The notes under the pieces are model-generated. The model was not told the origin of the DNA. It searched no databases and saw only the letters and a list, made by a program, of their open reading frames with translations. A stretch of DNA of 64,000 nt from Amaurobius ferox (taxonomy: Eukaryota; Arthropoda; Arachnida; Araneae; Amaurobiidae): positions 118,651,653 through 118,715,652 of the forward strand of contig OX578140.1 of NCBI GenBank assembly GCA_951213105.1, written 5' to 3'. Each line of letters starts with the position of its first letter. Within the stretch, counting starts at the first letter, position 1. The position numbers and the translations under genes are program-made. Positions 45,161-57,480 of the stretch are shown here, piece by piece.

Positions 45161-45560
45161 AGTAATTTGGTGACATCATTCTCGTAGATCTTACTCGTTC
45201 CATTCACAAGAAAAGATACTTAGTAATACTTTTGTATTTGAATGCCAATAGTCATTTATCTGCTGTAAGAATAACACATTTTTCCATCCATAACGCTTGG
45301 CTATATTTTGGCGATGAATTTGGCGGAATGTCGCCAACTTGGTGACTTTTTTAAATGTTGCCAAATTGACGAATATCTCGCCAAATGGATAAAAATGATG
45401 CTAAATCAATGAAAAAGACAACTAATTGAAGAAAATTCAATATCTTTGAAAAATATAAGTATCTACTATAAGAATAACATTTCTTTAACTGTAAAAGTAG
45501 TAAATTCATTGCATTATGTAAGGAAAGTCATATGCTGCCCACATCAGATTTTTTTTTATA
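45160..45560 (+). repeat. Partial copy of the 30.9-31.9 kb repeat (3' end)
   Basis: GGTGACATCATTCTCGTAGA, TGCCAATAGTCATT, CGGAATGTCGCCAACTTGG and ATGTAAGGAAAGTCATATGC match 31525-31925 in the same order and direction, with only scattered differences. Confidence 0.88.
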
Positions 45561-45769
45561 CACTATGTAAACACATTTTTCTTTAGCAGTAGGCATTTTC
45601 AATGTTATAATGAGTTATCATTTTTTGGGAAAAAACATACATTTTTTGTGTGATCGGAAAATGTTTGACTTTGTTGCTTTGATTGTGGATAATTTTAAAG
45701 AACGTACTATTGCTACTTGTGTATGTGGGAACTTAGAATATAATGGAGTAAAGTTTGGAATATTTTCAG

Positions 45770-46340
45770 TCCAGGTGTCCTAACTTGCACCTATGCTACG
45801 CAAGTTTATAGATTAACTTAAATCTAAAATCTCATCAGATATATTGTGTAAATTTAATTTATATACCGCCAATGTAATATTGTGACATGAACATCCTTAT
45901 TATCAGAGTATCCTGGTGAAATTGGAGAGAAAACTAAAAGTGCCAACTAGCTACAAATAGTTAGCGAGTAACTTATAGCACTTTGAAAGCCTGTAAACGA
46001 AACAAATGAGTCTGAAAAGATTGAATAGACTTGAACTTTGCTGGAGTTCTAGTTTGCAAAATGTTATTCATGCAGAACCATTTTAGCTCCATTGGACTAA
46101 AGCCTCTCCTGTTTTTTTTTCCTCTAATTTCTGCCATTTCGCACAATTTCTAGAAATTTCCTATTTTTTTGCTTACAAAATACAATTTTTTTCTAGCTCC
46201 TGCTATGTTACATCTATGCCAATTGCTCCAAACTGCTACAAAAAAGGTGTTTTCAGGTATTCTGCACCAAAAATTAATCTACCTGCAGAATTGGCAGTTT
46301 TGTCTGTTTCATTTTAAATGCACATAATGAACTGGAAAGA
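45770..46340 (+). repeat. Dispersed repeat, inverse of 18.18-18.54 kb
   Basis: CTAGCTACAAATAGTTAGCG, AGCACTTTGAAAGCCTGTAA and CATTTTAGCTCCATTGGAC. The sequence after 46110 (TTTCTAGAAATTTCC, CTGCAGAATTGGCAG) has no clear partner. Confidence 0.72.
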
Positions 46341-47454
46341 TAAAAAGGAAAAACTCAAAATGCAATTGTGAGAACTGCAATCAAACTATTAAATATTGCT
46401 AGTCTCCCCCTCCTCCCCCAAATCTGTCATTAACGGAATCAGGAATTAAAAGTAAAAAAGAAATAACATCCCCCCCCCCCCCCTTCTCATCTCTTCCAAA
46501 AAATAAATAAGAAATTGAAAGAGAGACAGGAAGCTTGTTGAATGGCTCACTCTTTTCTACCCGATAAGTGTCTTTTCCTTTAAATTTTGTTTATTTATGC
46601 TTTATGTACGAGCAATTTAGGGTGAAAGGTGCTGAAAATTTAAACTCCAAGAATTTTTGCTTTAAAATTAATAGTTACAAATGAAGTTGTTCGGACTAGG
46701 ATTCTCTTACCTCCTTTTGCATAAACAGTGTTTTCACACTATTTACCCTTCATGACTTGAGTGTTTATGTTGACAGTCAAAACAACTGAGGGGAAGGAAA
46801 GAGTTATTTTTGTGATTAGGTTAACATTCTCTGTGTGTATCAACATTTAAGACTTTAATGGAACTAAAAAATTCAGCCAGGTTAATATCTTTATTTTTAC
46901 CCTATTGAAAAACTTATTTTTGAGATCTTATTTATTTTTAAAATTTTCATAGAAAAATGAAATCATGAATCTTGCCATTGAAATATTTTAACATTGTTGT
47001 TCCTTTCAGTTATTTTATTGATATTTTCACATATATTATTTACATTCATGATAAAGTTGGAATATTATATTTATTTTTAAACATTTGTGTGACATTAAGA
47101 ATTTTTTTTTTTTTATGTGACATTGTTTAAGAATTTTTTTGTGTGTGTGACATTGTTTAAGAACCTTGATATGCAATTTTCAATCGTAATCTCTTTTCAT
47201 CTAGTATAATTTCTCACCTAAACATGTCAGAAACTATAAAAAGGTGTATAAATTCTTAAGTATGGTAAAACACGTCTAAATTATTTTAAATATTTTCGAT
47301 AGAAAATATTTAAAATAAAAAATGGATTCAAAAACATAGATTTAACTTTAATCGTATATTTCACAAAAAAAAAAAAAAAAATCCGTGAGATTCTCTCTAC
47401 GAACTCACATTTGTTTGCTTCTCTATATATATATCCGTTTGTATACTTGTGCAT

Positions 47455-49095
47455 TGTCAAAATTCCACTAGTATCTTTTTTTATCCATCTCAATCGTGTC
47501 TTTTCTTATCCATCTCAGTCTATAAATATTGCATATTATATAGACTAAACTACAGGGTTGGAACAGCTGCTCCTAAATGCGCCGAAATGACATTGCTGCA
47601 CATATCTGTGTCAAACTTAACGATTTCTTTAAAATTGCACCGAAATATTAAATTTCCCTAGCGCCGAACTGCTGCAAAATATTAATTTTCCCGAGAGCCG
47701 AACTGCGCCGAATTTAAGTTTTTTCTTTACACCTTGTAGAGCCGAAACTTTCCGCGAAATCCAGGTGCGAAGTTTTTCCGAAAATTACTACATTTCCAGT
47801 TTTCTTGGCGCCCAAAGTGTGTTGCTATCTGTGTGACTGAATAGTAGAATCGCCGGACAGGGAAGCTAAAGAATTATGTCACCGCGCTGACCGTTGATTT
47901 GATGACGGGTCAGTAGGGAAAAGTAAACAGGGTTCGTGCGCACTCTGGAAATCGGGAATTTGAAAGTGGGCTAAAATGTCAGGGAAATCACAGACAAAAT
48001 TGATTTTTTATTCAAAATTCTGGAAAAATCAATGAATTTCCAACTTGCCGACCTGCTTGCTCATAGAGATGCCGATTACTATGGATTTTCCGTAGTTTCT
48101 ACGGGAAACTTCCTCATACTGCGGATTACTGAATTTATATAGTTTCCTATGAAAAATTGTCTTCTGTGAAAGCCAATGTAAATTTACGGTTGCGTACACG
48201 GTAATGCTAACCAAATCAATGTAACAACGGGGATTTACTGCCACATGGGCATTAGTATGCCAATCAAATTAACATGACAACTGAGATTTATGGGCTTGTG
48301 CGCTTTAATACCAATCAAATTAATGCGACAACGGGGATTTCCGGCTGCTTGTACGGTAATACAAATCAAATCACCGCAACAATGATGAATTACCACTGCG
48401 TGAAATGTAAAAGATCATCCCTTTTTTATTTTTCATGGAAGTAATAAATGTGCTTCTAACTTTTATTATTATTTCAGCATAAACAGTATAATTGCTCAAT
48501 TCAGTTCTTGTGAATCGCCGAGAGTCGATTAATATCTTTTTCCATCTATCTCCATCTTCTAAATATTGCATATTATATTGACTAAGCTTATTTTTATATT
48601 CTGAGTAATTATTAAGGTCAATTTTTTAATTATTTTCGCATAAACACAATAACGTAATTCACTTTAATGTTCCCTTGAATCGCCGTGAGTCCATTAGTAT
48701 ATTTTCCATCTATCCCCATCTTCTAAATGTTGCATGTTAGATTGACTAAACTAGTTTTTTTTATATTTTGACTATTATTATGGGTTGATTTTTTGTATTT
48801 TCGCATATGATCACGTGAATCGCCGAGAGTCCATTATATAGTATCTTCTCCATCCATCCCCATCTTCTAAATATTGCATATTAGATTGACTAAACTAGCT
48901 TTTTTTCATATTTTGGCTATTATTAAGGGTTGATTTTCTAATTATTTTCGCATATGTTATCGCCGAGAGACAATTGGTATTTTTTCCCATCCATCATCAA
49001 AATGTTGCATATTGGATTGACTAAACTAGCATATTTTTATATTCTAATTACTTATTAAGGCTAATTTTTTAATTATTTTTGCATAATATATATTT
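47455..49095 (+). repeat. Tandem 'CCATCTCCATCC' repeat units, locus 2
   Basis: Units near 47470, 48530, 48695, 48835 and 48970 share CGCCGAGAGTCCATTA, TTTTCCATCTATCTCCATCT, TCTAAATATTGCATATTA, GATTGACTAAACTAGC and TTTTTTAATTATTTTCGCAT. The period of the last four is about 135-165 bp. The 47.5-48.2 kb part is interrupted by unrelated DNA. Confidence 0.85.
48175..48400. repeat. ~60-bp tandem repeat, about four units
   Basis: Units carry AATACCAATCAAATTAATGC, GACAACGGGGATTTCCGGC and a TGTACGGTAAT-like end (near 48195, 48255, 48310, 48360). Confidence 0.85.
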
Positions 49096-49329
49096 TCCTA
49101 TTTTAAAAAATGAGTATGAACCTTTTGGAGGGATAGTTTCCAAAATATGGTCCTAAAATAATGATTTAGACAAATAAAAAAGCAACCATTTTAGCAAGGA
49201 TATATTAAAATTGATATATTTACATCTATAAATGCATTGCTATATTTTATTTTTTGTTAAAGATTAATATTTGTTATTATTATTAGTGAAAACTTGTGCT
49301 TTATCAAACGGAAATGTTTGTTTTGAATA

Positions 49330-50150
49330 TAAAGTATTTTTAACTGTAAAATCCTAATGTATCTGTAAAATCCTAACCACCACCATACCAAAGGGGGGGG
49401 CCATGGGTCCCTCTAGTCTCATTGTGTTGATTATACAACGACACAAGAAGTACGTAGCTAGCTGTCATAGATTGTGAGATATTGGTCTTCCTTGTAACTC
49501 TATATACAGTACAGGACCATTTATCTGGTATCCAGGTATCCGGAACCCTCCAAAAACCGAAATTGGGCCAAATGACGCCAAATTTTGTACCATTTTTTTA
49601 CCCAAATATGACAAATTAGCAATATTTTTTATCCATCTTTTTTTTTTTTTTTAATTCAAATAATCAGAAATGTCAATTACTACCGAACTTTTCCTTGTTT
49701 CTACTAAAAATGTCCTCATAATACAGGGTTGCTACGCAACCAGGAAAAGTCAGGGAATTTCGTGAGAAATCTGGAATTTTTTAGATAACGAAAGTAAAAT
49801 TCGCGATGTTGCAATATATGCCAATGTTGTATGCTTTTTTACACGGAAGTTGATACATTTACAACCCTAAAGCACTGGTTGGCACCGCCTTATTTTTAAT
49901 TTGTTGCTTTGTGGTCAGAGTTCTTGCTTCTAATCGCCTTTGTGCCAAATTACAACAAAATATTTCATTTGGCATGTAAACTAGCGATCATATTCACCAA
50001 ATTGCGAGTGGCTGGCTTAATTTTGGATTTTTTTTTTTTCAAACCAAAGTGTTTTTGCTATTATTTTTTGAATGCCTGAAATAAACTAATAGATATAACT
50101 TTCCATTATGATTTTGAGAAATATCAATCATAATATTAGCAACTGTTAAA
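49330..50150. other. Intergenic sequence, repeat-like, no gene
   Basis: CAGGGTTGCTACGCAACCAG at 49725, followed by AAAGTCAGGGAATTTC, resembles 55945-55970 and 47930-47990. Otherwise unclassified. Confidence 0.5.
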
Positions 50151-50154
50151 GGCC

Positions 50155-50276
50155 CATACCACACAGCCAACCCTTGGGCTTACGGCAGTTTAATGTGTGG
50201 CCGGATATTAGCAACTGTTGAAGACCCAGACCGTCCGACTCATCCTAAGGACATGAGCATCCATTTGGACGGCCGG
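50155..50276 (-). repeat. SINE-tail-related fragment plus CCACACA hairpin
   Basis: 50219-50276 repeats GTTGAAGACCCAGACCGTCC and TTTGGACGGCCGG as at 31066. Just before it, CCACACAGCCAACCC and TTTAATGTGTGG (50158-50204) form a loose hairpin. ATATTAGC(A/G)ACTG flanks the fragment at 50206 and 50279, a possible TSD. Confidence 0.65.
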
Positions 50277-50289
50277 AGATATTAGCGAC

Positions 50290-52540
50290 TGTGAATGTTT
50301 TCATTTCTTTTCCTCCAAAATCCGCCCTTTGTTAGCAGAATCAGAAGTAGAAACGAAAGAAGCAAAACATTCCCCTTGACGTCTCTTCCTAAAAAAAAAG
50401 ATTATAGAGACCAAGGTTAATAGAATATTAACAGGTTGTCTCGTTCGCTATTCCCCCCATGGTAACATTTCTGGGCAAGCTGTGACGTCACTGTTAGACC
50501 TTCCGTTCTGTTGACCAGCGGCGCTTCATTGAAAAACGTTGGAAAACTGCACGGTTTTATTTAAAAATACCATGCTTTAAAACATTGAGATATATGAAAT
50601 GTTTCCTAAAATAATGTGCTAACATTGAAATATGACAAATGAACTCAAATTTGAATTCAAAACGAACTAAATTGCTGTAATTAACGGATGAAGAAGTCAA
50701 AAACAGCGGTTTGACATATTATATACTAAGACAAGGATATGATTTTCCGTGTGACTTCGTATAATAAATACATTCATATTCTTTTATACATAAAATTTAC
50801 ATATTTCATGTGTAAACTGATAATCTTTATTAATTTTTTTACTCACAAATATATTACATGAATACGGATTTTAATATATTTTTTAACAATTTCTTTTACA
50901 ACACATTAAAGATTATAAACAAAATATCTCTTTCAAATTCATTAAATAGAGACTGTGCACTTTACTGTCTGTATTGTCTATTAAAGGTTTGAAATAGGAT
51001 ATAACTAATGAGAAATATGTAAAAATAGAATTAAATAAGATTTATTTCTATAAAACTCTCCATATTATCTTTATCAATTTGCAATTAAATTTCTATTTCT
51101 TTAAAGATTGGATGATTTAAAATTTCCTGCATATAAATGCTATGGTACTTATTCTGTCGAATAAAAGTAAGCGTACCATTCCGTTCCTAATAGTTCCTAT
51201 ACAAAAAAATATTTGAACTTTATAGTTTTCTGAAAAATGTCATCGATTTGATTTTAAAATATTTAGATTGTATCATTGCATGCTCAATGCATGCAATTAA
51301 TATTTTCATTTTATGTGCATAAAGAAAACCCCTTTTCTATATACTATTTAATGATATACATCTGCTGTTTAATTTTGTTTATTTGAAGCCTTTATGAATT
51401 CATTTAATTTCTTTTATGGCACAGATATTACCATAGAATTAAGTTAATCAGCATTTTAAAATGCGACAAAAAATCGTGGAAAATAAAAGGGGGGGGGGGT
51501 ATCATCCAGAATTTTATGCTAAAAGAAACAAAGGCTATTTTTATCATTTTATTCAAAGGCGAATTTTTTTTTTCTCCGAAATTTGTCCAATATTTATGGG
51601 GAAGGAGCTTCAAACTAAAAAGATTCCATTCACTGTTTGCTTTAAAATAAATAGGGGTAAATGTATCATTTTAATGCGACAATAAATTTATTTTATTTTT
51701 ACAAAATTATCCATAAAATTACACTAGTTTCTTTTAACTTATTAATATCCCTTTCTTGAACAAACACCATTTTTATTGAATCAAAACTACTCCGTCTTAC
51801 TCATGATGAAGCCCTTCAATTTGACGAATCAAGATATAAATGCCTTAGCAAACACTTTATTAACAAATTTACTAACAAAAAAATTCTTAACAAACTACAT
51901 TTGACGTGACTAATAATTATTATTGCAATGATTTGATAAAATATGTGTTTTCAAATTTGAATCAATTACTGTTTTTTCTTCAGATGATTTTGAAAGTTTT
52001 CTGACCTTCTCTCAAATCCAGTCAATATATTTTTTCTAAAACATGTAAAATTTTTGAACTAGACAAAAGCTATGCATTGCATTGCCTGGAAATAATATTT
52101 ATTCTAATTTATACTGCATTATTCATGCCTGTAAACTTCGGAATACAGTCAATATTTAAATGATGACTGATTTGCCACATTTAGATTAGAAATATATATT
52201 TATATCCTTCTCAAACCGATACACATAACACACCTAACAACTATTGGCTCTTCTCTGATCATTCACTATTTTTTTTATACATAACCTTTGCTTATTCAAT
52301 TATCTTTCAACATAACATTCAGTAATCTTTGTATAAACTTCCCTTATGTTAAAATTTTAATAGCTTCCACTCTCATAAAAAATTTGCTATTTCTTTTCAT
52401 ATGTACGGAATTTATTTTCGTAAACTTCACATTACTATGCATGTACTGTTTCATTTTATTCTATATTGCTTGCGCACAGTTACTATTAGATAAATATTTA
52501 AATAGTTTCCTATCAATGTTTCTCAATAGTTTTTCTCACC
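50290..52540. other. Intergenic AT-rich sequence, no gene
   Basis: A G tract lies at 51490-51500. TGACGTCACT at 50483 and again at 52565 sits in related repeat sequence. No coding recognised. Confidence 0.5.
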
Positions 52541-54394
52541 TCTGTCAGAGAATGAGTCTAGCAGTGACGTCACTCGTCTTTCCTTCCCGAGACAAATTTT
52601 TCCCCGAACGAGACAATCTTATATATAAGATATTCTACGGACCTTGGATAGAGACTGGTAGTAGATTGTTGAATTGTGCTACTCCTCTTAAATAAAATAG
52701 TTTCTTTGTCTTTGTAAAGTTAAATTTCTGTTTGAACTCTTTAAGAATTTTTGCTCTAAAACCAATGTTTACAAATAAGTTATTGGGACTAGAGTTCCAT
52801 TATGTTCCTCAACAGTGTTTTCATCAATTGAATGAAACAACTTAAAAACTTAAGTGTTTATACTGTATCAGTGAAATCAAAACACAGGGAAGAAGCAAGA
52901 GTTCTTTCTATGATTTACAATCTGGTTAATATCTTCTTTTTAACACTTTACAACATAGTTGAAAAGTGTTTATGACTTTGTTCATTCTGTCTGTCAGCAC
53001 GATAACTGCTGTAAAAATCAGTTTATCAAAATGAAATTTTAGTATGTTGTTCAGACGGTCTGTGGGACCTATGGGAATATAAATGAATAATATCACCCAA
53101 TTAGTTTTGGATTAAACCCGGGTTAAAATAGTGAAATACGTTGAACCCTATGGTACCTAATTTTTTAAACATTTTTTAAGTGAACTTAAAATTCACTAAT
53201 TACTTCGAAAGTTTTAGGGAATATTCAAATTATCACATAAAATATATAAAAAAATTTCACAAAAATATATTCAGTAGTTTTTTAAATTAAAATTAAAATA
53301 ATAATTACACCCATTATATGAAGAGATCATGTGACCATTATATGAAGAAATCACATGACCCACTTCATCCATCTTGTGTCAAAATCGTGATTTTTAAAGT
53401 TCTTTTTAATTTACATTTGGTATTGTATCCATCCTAAAACTGCTTTATTTTTGCTTAATTTCTATGCATCAATGTTCTGAAACAACGCAATTACAATATA
53501 TTTGAGTTTAAATGATCATCGAACTTTGATTATTTCTACAACGAAGCCTAATTTTCATTTATGGAGATTGTAAACACATCAAGCTGTAAGATGAGTTTTT
53601 ATAAGAATTCCTGAATTTCTTTAATTCAAAATTATTTAGGGGGGCCTGGATTCTGCAATATAGTTGATATGAATGAAACAGCCATTGATGTTACATAGAG
53701 AGCAGACTATTTTATAGCAGACTTTTTCGCTGAAGTTTTAAGAATAGAGTTAAATTGCTTTTACCTCCATGGTTTTAAGTTTTTAAGTAAAATAAATTAT
53801 TGTAGTATTGTGATGAATGAAAGGAATAGAATAAATGTTTATGAATAAAATTTTTACTGCTTTTCCATAGAGAGCCAGGCAATTTATATTTCAATGATGT
53901 CATTTGAATAAAGTTTTTTTTTTTTTCGATGAAGTTTTCAAATATAATAAATTATAGTAGTATTATGATAATTTTAAAAATATTACCGCTGGATGTATCG
54001 CATTTTAGAAATGTTTAAATAAAATTGCATTGCAGTTGGAAGATGTTTCATAATCAATGCTTTATGCATGATTGATCTTTCTTGTTATCTTAATGTAAAG
54101 CTTATTTCACTTTTTTTTTTTTTTTTTTTAATAAAACTTTTCTAGCGAAGTGAAGGCATGAGTCTTGATTTCATTTTGCCATGAATACTACAAATTGTAA
54201 TCTGTTAGTATTCTTGTTCCTTTCTGTAATTATATTGATATTTTTATTAAATATATTATTCACTGTCATAATGAGATTGAAATATTTAAATATTTACAAA
54301 GATGCCAATTAAGGATTTCTGAACAAAATTACATACTACGAAAAAAAACCTGTAAAATGATGGAAAATGTTTAATTTTCTTTTCCAACTTTCTT

Positions 54395-54760
54395 TCTTTT
54401 TCCATCCATCTCCATCCTGAATTTGCACATTAAAATCGCATACATTGCCGAGCTTTAGCTAGTATCTTTTTCCATCCATCTCCATCCTGTAATTATTGCA
54501 CATTAAATTGACAAAACTTGCTTATCTTTATATTTTATTATTAATTTTAATTTTTTAATTATTTTGACACATTCAGTACGATTGCACAATTCAGGGAATT
54601 CTAGTATAGTCTTGTGAGTTCACAAGTATCCTTTTCTATCCATCTCCATCCCTTTAATACTAATCATTAGATTGACTAAACTAGATTATTTTTGCAGTTT
54701 AGTTAATTTTTTAATTATTACATAAATACAATTCAATTTACTCAGAGGAATTAAGTTTAT
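54395..54760 (+). repeat. Tandem 'CCATCTCCATCC' repeat units, locus 3
   Basis: TTTTTCCATCCATCTCCATC occurs near 54398 and 54470, and TTCTATCCATCTCCATCC near 54632. Another isolated unit is at about 55607 (TTTTTCAATCCATCTCCATC). The intervening bodies match 1190-1480. Confidence 0.88.
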
Positions 54761-56811
54761 CTAGAAGAATTTAATATTATCTGGTGATGAAAATAATATT
54801 ATTTTTTCCTTATAAAAATGCTGTGCCAGAATCTATATTCTGTATTGTTAGAAAATATGTGACTGATTTTAGGCTAAATTTGAATGCATACACATTACAT
54901 TTATTATTACTTAAAAAAAAAATAAAGAACAAGTCAAATGTTCTTAATTTCTTCCCAAAACATAAAAAATAATCAGTCTGAGCTAGAGTAGGCTATAAAA
55001 AAAGAGAAAAACTAAACAACTAAATTTAGTTTAAGCTAAGCATATTCTGGTTTCTTAACAATTTTGTGTTTTTTGTTCAGTAATGAAGACTAATGTATTC
55101 ATATTATGTTTGTTTAGTTATAATGTTAATCAAAATTTAAACATTTCGTATAAAAATTTGAAATGTTTGATCAAATATTATTCTGATTATCATTGTGAAC
55201 GATTTTTTATCGCAGATCGAACTACTTGTATTATTACTGAAAGATTCCTAAAAATTTCCTTTCTAGATTACTGAAACTATAACTGAAAGGTTGGCATCTC
55301 TATTTATCAAAATATATTTATGTTTAAACATTTACCTGATATCGTTTAAACATTGATACGAATCTTTCAATAGCGAAATTTTTCATAGTTTAATTTCGCT
55401 CTATGCATGTCGGCACCAATAGAAGAAGGTGGATTCAAAAAAATAAATCTAACTTTGAATAAACATTTGTTTCACATGAAATCTAATGTGGCCAATTCTG
55501 GACTTTCTCTACAAACTCAAATTTATTCACGAAATAAATTTTCACCCAAAGAGTGCGATTGCACAATTCATTTTGTATTGTTGGGCATTGCTGAGAATCC
55601 ACAACCATCTTTTTCAATCCATCTCCATCCTCCATTTATTGAACAATAGACAGACAAAACTTGCTTAATTTAAAATAAAAATGTTTAGCAAAGTTTATCA
55701 AACATTATGTTGATTAACTATGAAAGCTAATTTTTTTGTGTTAATTTACTATATCTTGCCACATTGATTATAACAAGTGTATATGATTTGTCTAATTTGG
55801 TGAAGCAATTCAATTTTTTTAGTTGAATATGTATGTCAAATAACAAATTTTCAATTTGATGAGTAAATAATAACATGAAAAATAGGCACATATGAAGACT
55901 AGATTAATTCAATAGTTTATTGCACTGTTTTTTAATAAACTTGGAATTTGTCTGGAAAAGTCAGGGAATTTCACATCTTCTGGAGAGTAGTAACCTTGTA
56001 GTATGAATTAGAATTTCCATATTTTCCTACGGAAAATTGCTGTTGGATGCCAAAAATGATTTCAATCTACACAATAATGGAAATTTATGTCCCTATAATT
56101 TATTAATTAATTCCTGTAATATTTCGTGTTCATAATATATTATATATGCTTCCTAAAAAGTTTCTACATTTGGCATAAATCGGTAAACGGGTCATCAAGA
56201 TTGTTACCTCTGTATAGAATCTTCGAAATTATAGAAGGCCTGTTCTTTTCTGATTAGATCCAAGAGATGTGTACAATGTTTCCTTCGCCAAAAGAAAATC
56301 TAAAAAAAAATGTTATTTTCCAAAAATTTATTATGTCAGGCTTCGCATTTTCGTGCTATAGGACATTATTTATGTAGATTTCCAAGTGTGTCACTCCTGC
56401 ATTTGTACAATCTAATTTTGATTTAATATTTTTTCTTTTTATGGAATGTTTAGAAAAGCATTTTAGAATCCCGATTTCTGAAATTAATATGAGTTATCCT
56501 TGTCCAAAATGCTGAGAAAAAAAAAAATAGTGGCTGTAAAGCGTAATTTAAAACTGATCTCCTTTTGACTTCTTCATACAGTGTCTTTTCTCATGAGACC
56601 CTGATTTGTACATTTTCTGTCCATTTTGGGGTAAATCTCTTGGGGAATTTCTCCTTAAACTTTTCACACTATTTTTTTTTTTTTTTTTTTTTTTCAATGA
56701 AAATAGCTCACTCAGCAACCATGGCTTACATTTGGCCCAGAATTTTAAATTCGTATTCTGATAAGTATTTAATTTGTATTTTATTTATTTGTTAACAATT
56801 TGGAAAAGAAT

Positions 56812-56990
56812 TTCTAGCAATATCATGAAAATCAGCATTTGTATACAATCCTCATTATATTTCATTTTACTGTTAAATAAATTTTCAGTTTTTGCAATCT
56901 GTTTGCATTGGCTGAGATTTTATAATTTCATATTTTATACAGGAAAATTACTTTTCAAACATGTAGTTAATGAAATGAAGGGTTATAATA
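56812..56990 (+). repeat. ~180-bp minisatellite, single unit, locus D
   Basis: AGCAATATCATGAAAATCAG, CATTTGTATACAATCCTC, TTGCAATCTGTTTGCAT and GTAGTTAATGAAATGAAGGG. One diverged unit of the family at loci A-C. Confidence 0.78.
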
Positions 56991-57480
56991 TTAAAACAAT
57001 GATTTAGGCACTTGAAATACAGTCATTTTGACAGAATATATTAAAATTTGATGTATTCCCTTCTATAAATATAGTATTATAATTTTAATTAAAATTAATA
57101 CTTGTTATTGTCTTTAGTGTAAACTAACTTTAGTGTTCTATCAAGCCTCAACATTCAACTTGTTTCATGTTTTGATCCGTTTTCATAATTTTTTCTTAAC
57201 TAGATCTGATTCTAATTTAACTACATATCATATATTTCAAATATATAATTTTATTTAATTAAGTATACTTTTCTATATAGATTGCAAAATAAAGCTTCAT
57301 GTAATACATTTATACTTAATTGAATTATTATTTTCTGCAACAGCATTGTAGAACATTCCAGTAGATTTTGGAGAAAGGGTTCCAAATTACAGAAAAACCC
57401 TTTATCCAGAAAGTCCAAAGACCCAAGCATTCAGGATAATATATCCATACTGTGTGTATATATATATATAATATAATATA

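Larger units (their letters stand above)
46360..49330 (+). repeat. Multi-kb repeat block, copy 1
   Basis: Shared landmarks with 52.54-57.14 kb, in order: AATTTTTGCTTTAAAATTAA...CGGACTAGG (46650-46710 vs 52745-52795); GTGTTTATGTTGACAGT...GGTTAATATCT (46760-46890 vs 52850-52935); CATTTT...GTTCCTTTCAGTTATTTTAT (46970-47050 vs 54175-54270); GGATTCAAAAACATAGATTT (47320 vs 55430); the CCATC minisatellite; and AATGATTTAGACAAATAAAA...GTTATTATTATTAGTG (49160-49300 vs 56998-57125). No protein recognised. Landmarks are inserted or deleted differently in each copy. Confidence 0.72.
52540..57140 (+). repeat. Multi-kb repeat block, copy 2
   Basis: The longer counterpart of 46360-49330, with landmarks listed there. 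54753-55995 also matches 1491-2085. It includes minisatellite locus 3 and one unit of the ~180-bp minisatellite near its end. No ORF resembles a known protein. Confidence 0.72.
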
